The translations under genes were made by a program, and so were the position numbers. The notes below the pieces were generated by a model, which saw only the letters and a list, made by a program, of their open reading frames with translations, was not told the origin of the DNA and did not search any database. A stretch of DNA of 64,000 nucleotides from Thamnaconus septentrionalis (lineage: Eukaryota; Chordata; Actinopteri; Tetraodontiformes; Monacanthidae): the NCBI GenBank assembly GCA_009823395.1, contig CM020504.1, positions 25,003,040 to 25,067,039 of the forward strand, in the 5' to 3' direction. Positions 10,801-20,230 of this stretch are shown piece after piece; within the stretch, counting starts at the first letter, position 1, and every line of letters starts with the position of its first letter.

Positions 10801-12409
10801 ACACAATGAAGAAAATCAAGTATTTGCTTAAGATATGCTTTTATAAATCTGTCTCTTAAAATGATTCATCTTAAAAGCATCTACAATATGGCCTCCGGAA
10901 GTTCTCTTGCCATTACTGTGACCACCCTAAGATCCCATTTCTCTCATGACTGACTAACATTGCTTCATTGAATACATTCAGGTTACAAATACTTCAGATA
11001 CCTTAATAATGGCACTTTACGTAAGAACAGCTTTACACTTCTGAAGTTCTTTGTAAGACAAGTGTTTGAAAGACAATTGACAATTTGGGATGATGCTGAA
11101 GTTTTAAACAAAAGGTTGACCAACGCCAGTTGAGCCCCACTTTCCACCGTCAACAACAGCTTCATACTGTTGAAAATGGAACTTTGCATTCAGTTGTCAA
11201 TTACTTAAAAATATATTTCTGGGGAAAAAAATAATGAAGTAGATAATTTGTTAATAAAAAAAATATATTTGAGTTGTATTTTGAAAGTACACCACGGAAC
11301 TGACCGGGTTCGATCCAGGAACCAGTTTTCCATTGAGTCTTGAGACACAGCGGTCAACACTTGATTCGTCTGCCAGCTCCACAAAGCAGTATCCTGCTGA
11401 GCCACTGTATGAGAGGATGGGAAAATACACAAAAATTTATTTTGCCACCAAATTTAATGTCACATTTCGATTAAAATGTAGTTGTTGTTGTTGTTGTTGT
11501 TGTTTCAAGCGATAATGAAAATGGTCTTGAAATCTTCACCACCTACCCAGTTATCCTGTGAGTGATGATCTTAACTCCACATGGTGATTCCCCCATAGCA
11601 CTGAATGCCTGCTTGATGAAGTTCTCATCCATGTATGGGTCCAACTGAACACACAGATTCATTTTGATTAATACACATAAAATATTTCCAGGACTATTAC
11701 AAAAGTGAATACTGATGCATCAGATGCGGCATGATAGCGTGTTAAATAGTACAGTATAGCATAGTGACGTATAATCGTGATCCCCACAGAAACACAAGCT
11801 TTTATTCTTGCTAGAATGTTTACAGCTCCTCGTTGAATTAATAATATATGCTGCAAAGAAGTTCAGCGGTTCTGGGGGGAAGTTTAGCATCTAACCGATG
11901 TAACCGACTAATGAATTAAGCAGACTATGTTGTAATTCATACTGTATTGTTTATATAATCTCTATCTCCATATGAGGCAACAACTGGACACACGATTCGG
12001 ATTTCGGACATTGCTTGGACTTCATTAAACATTCAACTCGGCAGCTAACGCAGTTTTCCCCCACAGTGAGATCATGTTTATAAGTGACATGCTCCTTAAA
12101 AAAAAACAAAAACAAAAAACGGATGTGATCAATCGTGATTCTTTAGTAAAGTGATTTACATTCGGATGTACCGAGGTAAGGCTGACACGTCATAACGAGT
12201 AAAATACTTATCACTGACTGTTAATATAAAGTTATATTGGCTTTACTGCTTTTTTTTTTTTGTTTGTTTTGTTTTGTTTTTGAAGCAAGGTTTAGCACCA
12301 AGAAAAACAAGCCCAGTGCGCGGCTAAGCTAACCGAGTCACGCTTGAAGAAAAATGGACGAAAAACGTACGTCACCCATCCAGAGGCTTGTCTGCCTGTT
12401 GAACATCAT
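6809..12409 (-). CDS. trnau1apb: tRNA selenocysteine 1-associated protein 1 (SECp43-like), nine exons
   Basis: RNA-binding protein of the SECp43 family, associated with tRNA[Ser]Sec and selenoprotein synthesis. Exons from 5' to 3' on the minus strand: 12409-12371, 11644-11547, 11404-11305, 10082-10030, 9672-9544, 9093-8977, 8212-7909, 7474-7432, 6945-6809. All have GT/AG borders and consistent phases, giving 339 residues (human TRNAU1AP is 287). RRM1 spans about residues 7-85 (SLWMGD, then AGYCFVEL). RRM2 spans about 99-178 (FSVFVGDL, then RGYGFVKF). A Tyr/Gly/Asn-rich segment at about 180-260 is followed by a Pro-rich stretch, then the family C-terminus [17 protein letters not shown]. The start [13 protein letters not shown] ends exactly at a GTACGT donor. 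It reads as the fish 'trnau1apl/b' paralogue; the choice of paralogue is less certain than the family. Confidence 0.93.
7691..7747. repeat. (AC)n microsatellite
   Basis: About 57 bp of AC dinucleotides in trnau1apb intron 7. A second AC tract of about 28 bp at 7860-7887 lies just beyond the dispersed repeat and within 25 bp of the exon 7 donor. Confidence 0.95.
7772..7857 (-). repeat. Dispersed GATTAATCGCG-type repeat, copy A
   Basis: Read on the minus strand it runs GAGCTGTCAGTCGATTAAA ... GATTAATCGCAT ... TGTCCTGAGTTAACTCGC. The copy at 42902-42992 carries the same words in the opposite orientation. It is flanked by AC tracts on both sides, as copy B is by one. It is probably a short fish transposon-derived repeat; the family was not identified. 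Confidence 0.7.
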
Positions 12410-12900
12410 AGGGCAGGGGGCACAAACAACCGTGGAGTGACTGTTGGACCGGTGAGTGTAAAATGAAATAAAACAAAATAAAATAAAACCCGCGAACTTG
12501 ACGACGTGAAATTGCCCGTCACATTCAGGTTAAACCTTGGTCGGCGAATCTTTTCCGGTTCAAACCGTTGAGACAACTTCCGGTGTCGTGCGTTTGTTGT
12601 TTTTTTTTTTTTTTTACCATGCTTTTTACTTGCGTTCTAATTTGTTGGGCATGATCCTATTTTTTATTCAACATTCTAAGATTTGAGTCAGAATTGTCAA
12701 GGACTTTACATTTGAAACAGCGTGTTTTCAATAATATAGGGAGCCCGTTTAAATTAATGCACGTGTGCGCGCGCCCTCCCAATTACTGCCACGCCTGCAA
12801 TTCGGCCACCTATGAATGTTTAGACCCAAACAATGTTTAGTATGATGTGTTCTTGTGTCATACAATTGTTGTATTTCGCTTTCGTCAAGGGAGAAAATTA

Positions 12901-12967
12901 GGTCCCACCGAGATTTGAACTCGGATCGCTGGATCACCCAGAGTGCTAACCATTACACCATGGAACC
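12901..12967 (-). pseudogene. tRNA-Gln pseudogene with shortened anticodon arm
   Basis: It matches the tRNA-Gln genes of this cluster over the acceptor, D and T arms, but the anticodon arm reads CTGGGTGATCCAG instead of CTGGACTCTGAATCCAG. The anticodon loop is shortened and no CTG or TTG anticodon can be placed. It is 67 bp instead of 72. Confidence 0.85.
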
Positions 12968-13761
12968 TCTGTCCTCGTGGAGGACAGTGATCAGAATCAA
13001 TAAATCGATAATCAATAAAATTCCGTAATCGCCAAAAGTTGTTTGTCGGTTCCCACATCTCAATAACAATCGCAGAAGAATAAACATGCAGGACTAATGA
13101 AGTGACAATCGTGTAGAAAGCTCACGTTACTGCGTATGTACAACATATACAAGTGTGTGTGTGTGAGATTTGAATTTGTGTGTGAATTTGGCATACGTTG
13201 CATCAACAATTATTCGAAGAGTCAAAGTGCAATGTGTTTTAGTAGTCTGTTCCATCCAGTTTGACAAGATAATGGCCCTTACCGCAAATCATTTCAGATA
13301 TTAAAGGTTTGTGGTCTGTTATCAAATGTGTATACTTTTAAACTACCTTGAATTGTTATTTGAAGGTGTTGTTAAATTCACGTGTTTTGGTATGAGTTTT
13401 TTTTTTTATTATCATTTTAAGATAGCTACAAAAAATAAAGACTGAATATTTGCAAGGATATTTCATTATTTGGAGAAAGAAATTGTAAGATAAATGTGTT
13501 TTAGTTGTATACTCAGGCTGGGTACAAATTCAAGTCAGTGAATATTTCAGTGACATTTAATATGGAGGCAAATGCATTTGTATTATGCATTTTTTTTAAA
13601 AAAAAGATAATGTTCTTGTAATGATGGTTTATTAATTCCTTTTCTCAATATAAAGGATATTTTTTATTCGTGTAATAAAGGTAAGAGCAAGGGTTAAACA
13701 ACTATAAGGTACCAAAAGACTGGACACAGACAACATTCTTATTTTCAGTTAGGCTTTCAGT
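12968..13761. other. Gene-free stretch between tRNA relics
   Basis: AT-rich, with a short GT tract near 13154. I see no gene or clear repeat. Confidence 0.5.
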
Positions 13762-13812
13762 GGGCTTTGAACTCAGATTGCTGGATCCAGCTGACCATTA
13801 CTCCATGGAACC
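13762..13812 (-). pseudogene. Decayed tRNA-Gln fragment
   Basis: GGCTTTGAACTCAGATTGCTGGAT and ACCATTACTCCATGGAACC match parts of the intact copies, but the anticodon arm is largely lost and several stem bases are changed. Confidence 0.7.
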
Positions 13813-14027
13813 CTTGAGCGAGCAGATGCAGGCCAAGTCCTACAGCAATGAAGTGAATGATAAATTGAAGTTTTAAAAAAGACAACCCATGGATTGCTTC
13901 TGCATTACGGCCTCTCTTAAGAGGTACGATAGTAGAAAGTTTAATTGTTTTGGTCGGCTCTTTGTTGATTGAGAATCACAGTGCAAACTTTTGGGTTTAG
14001 ACTTTCATGTGGGTTCGCGACCAAAAC

Positions 14028-14099
14028 AGGTCCCACCGAGATTTGAACTCGGATCGCTGGATTCAGAGTCCAGAGTGCTAACCATTACACCATGGAACC
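14028..14099 (-). tRNA. tRNA-Gln (CTG)
   Basis: A 72-bp cloverleaf without intron. The acceptor stem GGTTCCA pairs with TGGGACC (one G-T pair), the anticodon loop is CTCTGAA, and the T loop is GTTCAAATC. On the coding strand a TTTT run follows within a few bases (CTGTTTTGG), as expected for a Pol III terminator. Confidence 0.95.
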
Positions 14100-14325
14100 C
14101 TGGTGTAAGGTGTGGCACAGCAAATCACATCCAACCTCTGTCAACCTTTACATATAGCGGCTTTTCAAATGTGTTTGCTTCTATATACAGTATCATTGAA
14201 ACATATAACAACAAAAAAAAAACAACCTCCATTTCATACACGATTTTGATGGAATGGAATACCCCCTTGACAAAAGCATCCATTCAGGGTTGCCGGGGGT
14301 CTGCAGTAGTGCATCACACACCAAG

Positions 14326-14397
14326 GGTTCCATGGTGTAATGGTTAGCACTCTGGACTCTGAATCCAGCGATCCGAGTTCAAATCTCGGTGGGACCT
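14326..14397 (+). tRNA. tRNA-Gln (CTG)
   Basis: Identical in sequence to the copy at 14028-14099 but on the plus strand, so the two face each other about 226 bp apart. A TTTTT run follows the 3' end (CTGGTTTTTGGG). It is the only plus-strand member of the cluster. Confidence 0.95.
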
Positions 14398-14399
14398 GG

Positions 14400-15080
14400 T
14401 TTTTGGGAGTGCGCTAGCATTAAAAAGGCAAAATATCCACTGAAAGTCTACACTTGTCAATCATCATAGAACTGTTCATACGTCTCGGTGCTAAAATGGA
14501 CTCGTTAAATAAGTAAGGGCGTGGTCCAGGATCACGCTCTCAAAATAACGTTTTGCATGTTTGATTCAAATGAATCAATTTAAGTTGAATTTTGAGCCCT
14601 GACATTTCAATTAATAATAAACTGTGGTAATATTAATTTTGACGACACAAAGAGTCATACAAGATGTTCCGTATGGAGTACCAAAAGTGCCAAAATTAAT
14701 TAAATAAATACATCATCAAATAATTATTTGTTATTATATATATTATAATTATTGTTATTTTGTTGCTATATGGAATGTGTTCGTGCACGGGCACAAGCGC
14801 GCTCGCTTCACGATTTTTAACTGTGAATTGCCACCAAGCACCGTCAAGAAATAGTACCAATAGTACCATCTAGTGGACAAACAAAAAAAAAAATATTGTT
14901 GGTCAGTAAAATGCAGTAAATTAATTGTCACGTTCGTGCTAACTGAACGTGTTATTGGAAATGTGCTGTCATTTTTTAACCTAAGTTAAAGGTACTGAAA
15001 AAAGAACCTTTGGGAAAATTAAAATAGTATTCATTCTACAAGCCACAACATTATGAATCTGTTTTGATTTTTTCATCTCG
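14400..15080. other. AT-rich spacer
   Basis: No gene seen. AT-rich low-complexity sequence lies at about 14690-14770. Confidence 0.5.
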
Positions 15081-15117
15081 ACTCAGTGTCCAGACTGTTA
15101 ACCATTTAACCATGGAC
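15081..15117 (-). pseudogene. tRNA-Gln relic (5' half only)
   Basis: ACTCAGTGTCCAGACTG then TTAACCATTTAACCATGGAC resembles the anticodon and D-arm half of the neighbouring genes on the minus strand, with several mismatches and no T arm. Confidence 0.55.
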
Positions 15118-15265
15118 ACGTGACGCTAGAGAGAGAGAGAGAGAGAAAGACTTATGTTAACTTTCATCGTATGAGAGTAGGAAGTTGGACCATATGTGTT
15201 GACTGATAATCCGAGAAACACTTGTTGTTTTTTTTATAGATCCGCTTCGGCTTGCTCCAAAAGTC

Positions 15266-15337
15266 AGGTCCCACCGAGATTTGAACTCGGATCGCTGGAT
15301 TCAGAGTCCAGAGTGCTAACCATTACACCATGGAACC
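15266..15337 (-). tRNA. tRNA-Gln (CTG)
   Basis: 72 bp, with the same stems and CTCTGAA anticodon loop as the other CTG copies. A TTTT run follows on the coding strand. With the TTG gene at 15690 it forms the first half of a duplicated unit that also contains the first ankrd45 exon copy. Confidence 0.95.
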
Positions 15338-15689
15338 CCTGCCAGCCCAACTGGCTGCGTTCATGACACACCAAAGACAGCGAGTCCTTCTACTGCGGCA
15401 ACAACTTCACGCATGGCCAGTTTTGAACAAAAGACAGCTTAGCTCTAAACCCCCTCTCTAATTATACAACTAATAATTGACAATCGCACACGTTATGAAA
15501 ACTATCTTTTGTTGTTATTTGTAGATTTATTTATTTATTTATTTATTTTGCGCCTAAAAAAACAGTGGGTTCCGGGTGGTTTGTGGTATTTTCTTTAAAC
15601 ATTTCGCTGTTAATTTTTGTTAAGTATTTTCATAATGTCCATCAGTTATGTCAACGTAACGTAAAAACCGTGCATTTCAACTCTTTCGC

Positions 15690-15761
15690 AGGTTCCACCG
15701 AGATTTGAACTCGGATCGCTGGATTCAAAGTCCAGAGTGCTAACCATTACACCACGGAACC
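15690..15761 (-). tRNA. tRNA-Gln (TTG)
   Basis: 72 bp. The anticodon loop is CTTTGAA (anticodon TTG) and the acceptor stem GGTTCCG/TGGAACC carries a G-T pair at its base where the other copies have A-T. No T-run lies within the first 15 bases downstream, unlike most other copies, so termination may be less efficient. Confidence 0.93.
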
Positions 15762-15914
15762 ACTCTGGCCCTCGACAAACACACTGGCTGGAACGATTTT
15801 ACACGAACTTTCACCCGTGCCATCGCTGTGGCAGGGCAGTGGGATAACGAGTTGCGACAGCGTCAACCAGGGAAATAGAAACACAATTCTCTCATCATCC
15901 CACCACGTGATGCT

Positions 15915-15928
15915 GTTGTCGTGGCAAC
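15915..15928. promoter_or_regulatory. X-box-like RFX site upstream of the first ankrd45 exon copy
   Basis: GTTGTCGTGGCAAC is a near-palindrome fitting the RFX X-box consensus (GTHNYYATRRNAAC-like), 43 bp before the ATG at 15971. RFX factors drive cilia genes, and ANKRD45 is reported as cilia-associated. The 120 bp before the second exon copy show no such site. The function is inferred. Confidence 0.5.
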
Positions 15929-15970
15929 GGCAAACAATTGGCTCATGCCCGTTGTTGGCTATTAGCAAGA

Positions 15971-16204
15971 ATGCAATCGACACAGAAAGACATCTATGAT
16001 GCTGTGCTGTCTGGGGAATTGGACAGCATTAAGGAGTTGTTTGGTGAAGTGAATGCCACAGAGGGCAGGAGGAGCTGGATCTGTTCAGTTATAAAGATGA
16101 GGGGGGTAGAAATGCCCTGATGACCGCCAGCATGTTGGGGAGGAGCGACATCGTCACAGAACTGGTCAAAAACGGAGCCCAGGTGAATGAGAGCACCGTC
16201 AGAG
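15971..16204 (+). pseudogene. Extra copy of ankrd45 exon 1, with one-base deletion
   Basis: Nearly identical to 17035-17269: three differences in about 235 bp. One is a missing A (GAGGGCAGG against GAGGAGCAGG) that breaks the frame after residue 31 and leads to an early stop near 16118. The ATG, the preceding bases and the GTGAGG donor are kept. It lies just downstream of the X-box-like site and a tRNA-Gln-TTG gene. It may be a dead duplicate, an alternative first exon giving a non-coding transcript, or an assembly error in one base. Confidence 0.8.
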
Positions 16205-16683
16205 GTGAGGCAGAATCTCGACACAGATGTCCGTGTCCTCATTCCTGTGGAGAGATTAAACTGATGAAGAGATTCATCAAAGGATTTGCAAAGCCAGAAT
16301 ACTTCATGTCTGTGCATCCTGGCCATCTACTTTCTGTCTTGGCTCATGAATATCATTTGCGTGAAATTCCAAATGTATGACGTGTTGGAAGTCAAGAGGA
16401 TTGGAAACGGATTTCATTGGAATTTGTGTTTTAATCAGATCACTACTGAACACCACTCGGAGTGCAGACTACTGATGACAACAGTGGTTTCACCCTCGCA
16501 GAGAAATGCATGCACTGCACACTATTATTTTGTGCCACTTTAGGCCAAAAAGCTTTTTCTGGCTGGCATTGTGTGCACTTTTGACCAGACAAAGAAAGAA
16601 CATTTGATTTAGACTGGTGTAAAGATAAATCCAGAGATATTCTCCAAGAATGCAGCGTTCATCTCGCCTCCCTCCTAAAACTC
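16205..16683. other. Spacer after the extra ankrd45 exon
   Basis: No gene. Short plus-strand frames in this stretch read through the broken duplicate exon or have no recognised similarity. Confidence 0.5.
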
Positions 16684-16755
16684 AGGTCCCACCGAGATTT
16701 GAACTCGGATCGCTGGATTCAGAGTCCAGAGTGCTAACCATTACACCATGGAACC
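16684..16755 (-). tRNA. tRNA-Gln (CTG)
   Basis: 72 bp, CTCTGAA loop, with a TTTT run downstream on the coding strand (CTGAGTTTTAGG). First member of the second duplicated unit. Confidence 0.95.
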
Positions 16756-16840
16756 CTGCTACCTGGACACCTGGTGGTACCGTGGATGTGATTGAGACCA
16801 GGGTCTAGGGTCTGTTTTTACCAAAACGAAAAACACAAAG

Positions 16841-16912
16841 AGGTTCCACCGAGATTCGAACTCGGATCGCTGGATTCAAAGTCCAAAGTGCTAACCATTA
16901 CACCATGGAACC
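16841..16912 (-). tRNA. tRNA-Gln (TTG)
   Basis: 72 bp, CTTTGAA loop. The first anticodon-stem pair is T-G (TTGGA/TCCAG) and the T loop is the canonical TTCGAATC. A T-run follows within about 15 bases. It ends 122 bp before the intact ankrd45 first exon and is transcribed away from it. Confidence 0.93.
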
Positions 16913-17034
16913 ACTGCCTGTCCATAATTAAAGGTCAGTTCAAAGTGTGGTGTTCAGAATGCCATGCAACATTCTAAATTCCAGTCAGCCTGACTTTCCG
17001 GCGGGATTGTGCTGGTAGTTAGCCATTAGTACGA

Positions 17035-19320
17035 ATGGAATCGACACAGAAAGACATCTATGATGCTGTGCTGTCTGGGGAATTGGACAGCATTAAGGAG
17101 TTGTTTGGTGAAGTGAATGCCACAGAGGAGCAGGAGGAGCTGGATTTGTTCAGTTATAAAGATGAGGGGGGTAGAAATGCCCTGATGACCGCCAGCATGT
17201 TGGGGAGGAGCGACATCGTCACAGAACTGGTCAAAAACGGAGCCCAGGTGAATGAGAGCACCGTCAGAGGTGAGGCAGGAAGTGGTCCGTCACCAGGCCT
17301 GACAACAGATCCTCAGAAAGTGATTCTCGTCTGGTTATACGCTACAATAAAGATCGATCGATCCTTGAAAAGAAAAAGGAGACACATTAAATACCAGACT
17401 TGTTCCAGTCCGGCCATGTGGTTTGTGAATATATAACTTCAGCTGATCTCACTCTTTCACTTTTTAACGACTGCTCAGTTTCAGTTTTCATTTGACGTTG
17501 ACTCTTGCTCGAGTGGAGAGTAATGCATGCAAGTTCAAAGTTTACTGTGTAAATTTGTGCCGTGCCCTAGCACCTCCCACTCTCTTTGTGAAAGCAATCT
17601 AAGACGCAGCCTTCTCTTTAAACTTGAAGCATTAGGGGGTAAATTTGATGACGCCGCTTTATTCGCACATTGTTTTAGTCATCGAAGTTCTATTTTTAAG
17701 AAAAAGAAAAACACTGAGGTTCCACCGAGATTTGAACTCGGATCGCTGGATTCAAAGTCCAGAGTGCTAACCATTACACCATGGAACCACACATGCAACG
17801 CGCCTGACTTGACAGTCAACTCAATAAACACAACTGTTTTAGATGCTATGTTGCCTACCACTGACAAATCTGGCAAGAAAATAAAAGAAATAGGATTTGA
17901 TTCTCTAAAAATTAGAGTACTTGTGTATGTAAAGAACATGGCAGAAAGAGTTTTATTACAGTACTCAGTACTCATTCCTCGTAGCCATAGATTACACAAG
18001 CATTATAGTTTGAATTCTGAAGTTCTTTCAGTGACTTAAAACTTGAAAGTGACCACAAAGTGGTTCGAAAGAGTGACACTATCTACACTAATGTCACTCT
18101 TCTTCTTCTTAAGTAAAATGTTGCAGATACTAACAATGATAATAATCCAAAAGAAGAAGAATGGCCTCAGTTTGACAGTGCCTGTCCTCCAGGATACACG
18201 TCGCTGCACCTGGCCGCTTGCTGGGGTCACCTGGACACAGTGATCACTCTGGTGGGGCTGGGAGCTGCCATCCAGGCCGAGACCATCTGGGGAGAGAAGC
18301 CCGCAGACCTGGCCAGGAAATACAGCAGGACAGAGTGCGCTGACTCCCTCGCACTAGCAGGTCAGATGCAATGTGTCTTCAAGCTGCTCAGTTTAAAGAT
18401 ATACATGGACCTAATGTTGAGGGGTTCAGCGTTTGGATGGTTTTGCAATCTTGAAGACGTTTGTTTCACCTCTAGTCCAAAAGGCTTCCTCAGTTCTAAA
18501 AAACAAAACGTAACCCTTCAACATTAAGATGACCTGGATGACTGTGAACCTACACAGACAGCCTACCTACTCTAAAGCTGCTTGTGTGTCTCTGTGCAGC
18601 AGCTGAACAGGACTTGGTAGCATATGTTTCTTTTGTAAAACAACTCATCACTGACCCAGACAAGCACCTGACCAGGGAGGAAAAGGTAACGCAGCTTTTA
18701 ACTTTTTTTTTTTTTTTTTTTTTCTATGGCCAATAGACACAGCAGCAAGAAAAAGTACATAGAGAAAATGTGGAATAGTCTGTTGTGAAACCAAACTTCT
18801 TTTCATCTCCGCTACTTTCTGGCTGCTTTGTGTTGTGTCCAGGTTGTTGTACTTGTCGTGGTGTTTGTTTAGAGTTGCCAGGTCTATAGTCATTTGGTAT
18901 TGCCCTGCTGGTCAAATGTTACACTGCTCTAGTGGTTGCAAAACAAAATCCACATCTGTATGAGTATTTTTTGCCACATTCCACCCACGATAGTCAACAA
19001 GTTTGTTTAAATTGCTCCCCAAATCAGTCACCTCGCTGCAGTAACAGCATTAATATATGTCCTTTACATGTCAATCAGGCGAGTGCGGATAAAAGAGGTG
19101 TGTTAAACATGAACTACTTAACTACGTCCCTCGGTTCATTGGTCCTATTTTGTCCTCGTCTTTTTTCACTCGTGAACAGAGCATCTGCACACGTTTATAT
19201 TCTTCAAAGTCAGACTGGCTTCAAAACGAAGAAAACTTAACAGTTGCAGACTTGAAGAGCCAGAAGAAAGAAATGGAGGTCACTCTTCAACCCATTCTGA
19301 AGAAACTCAGCTTACTGTGA
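17035..19320 (+). CDS. ankrd45: Ankyrin repeat domain-containing protein 45, four exons
   Basis: Small ankyrin-repeat protein reported in cilia and cell division. Exons: 17035-17269, 18193-18360, 18600-18685, 19180-19320, all with GT/AG borders and matching phases, giving 209 residues (human about 266). Ankyrin repeats are at about residues 45-78 (GRNALMTASMLGRSDIVTEL, VKNGAQVNE) and 79-112 (GYTSLHLAACWGHLDTVITL). They are followed by the family segment ARKYSRTECADSLALA and a C-terminal helix (DLKSQKKEMEVTLQPIL). The start MESTQKDIYDAVL is chosen because the frame is intact and ends at a GTGAGG donor. A tRNA-Gln-TTG gene lies antisense in intron 1. An almost identical but frameshifted exon 1 lies at 15971, next to the better promoter site, so the true transcript start is uncertain. 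Confidence 0.92.
17717..17788 (-). tRNA. tRNA-Gln (TTG), antisense in ankrd45 intron 1
   Basis: 72 bp, CTTTGAA anticodon loop, well-paired stems. TTTTTCTTTTT follows on the coding strand, a strong Pol III terminator. It is transcribed against ankrd45. Confidence 0.95.
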
Positions 19321-20230
19321 GTTTTATTGAGCTTTTTCATTTATATTGTATATTACTATTTCATCTTCCACTTCGTAACTACCTCCAACTGCTACTATAC
19401 TATTTCATAACTGCTGTTTTCTGTCTAGGATGACCTTGTAGTTACATTAGGTTTATGTAAGCTGTCCTATATGTAATTTGATCGGCTTTGTCCTATTTTT
19501 TTATTGCATTTTGTCTTTTCTTATTAACGTGCTGCTGCAATCTCACTGCAGGGGCTGAGGTCCTCTCCAACCCAGGGGAGGAGTGAGAAGTACAGGGAGC
19601 TCTGAGAAATGTCCGCCCTCTCCTTCCAGCTGTTCATCCATCCAACCCTGTCCTCTGCATCCTCTTCTCTCACACATTCACTTCATGTCCTGTAGGCCTT
19701 CTGCCTGCCAGCTCCAACCTCAGCATGTACTGTATTCACTGTAACACTGTAACATGCATGATGTTGGACTGTCCCCGCCGATAGTCATTCCTGATCCTGT
19801 CCAGAAGAGAAGCTCATCATCTTGGTCTCCACTCCCTCCGGCTCTGCCTCCTGTCTGTCTTCCTGACCCCAGAGCCGCTGCCTCGAACCCACCACTGCTT
19901 TGTACACCAGTGCCATTGTTCCAATACATTTCCCTAAAAATCATTTCAAACAGGTGTATCTGTATTTTTTTGATAGAGGGCAGATATTAGGCAATCTCTT
20001 CTTCTCCTGTGTGTACTTTTTGTTCAGTGAAGGTCTACTTATTGGCAATTTGCACGTCGCAGGTCACTCATTAGTGAGCAGTGTTTCATAGCACCAATCA
20101 TGCAACGCAGCAAAAGTATGAAACTTATTCTGTGCAGCACGTGAACCACTGCCGACTGATCATTTCAAGAGTTTTACTTTGACAACTGAGACAAAAGGAG
20201 ACACAGCTCTGACCTTCATGCACGCCGAGT
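19321..20230. other. 3' flank of ankrd45, including its probable 3' UTR
   Basis: No separate gene. The region separates the convergent genes ankrd45 (+) and bpnt2 (-). A reverse-strand AATAAA near 20231 could mark the far end of a long bpnt2 3' UTR. I cannot place the ankrd45 polyadenylation site with confidence. Confidence 0.45.

Noticed and set aside
12901..12967. A further functional tRNA-Gln
   Set aside because: The anticodon loop is shortened and has no Gln anticodon.
15747..16326. Minus-strand frames opposite the extra ankrd45 exon
   Set aside because: Shadows of the duplicated coding exon.
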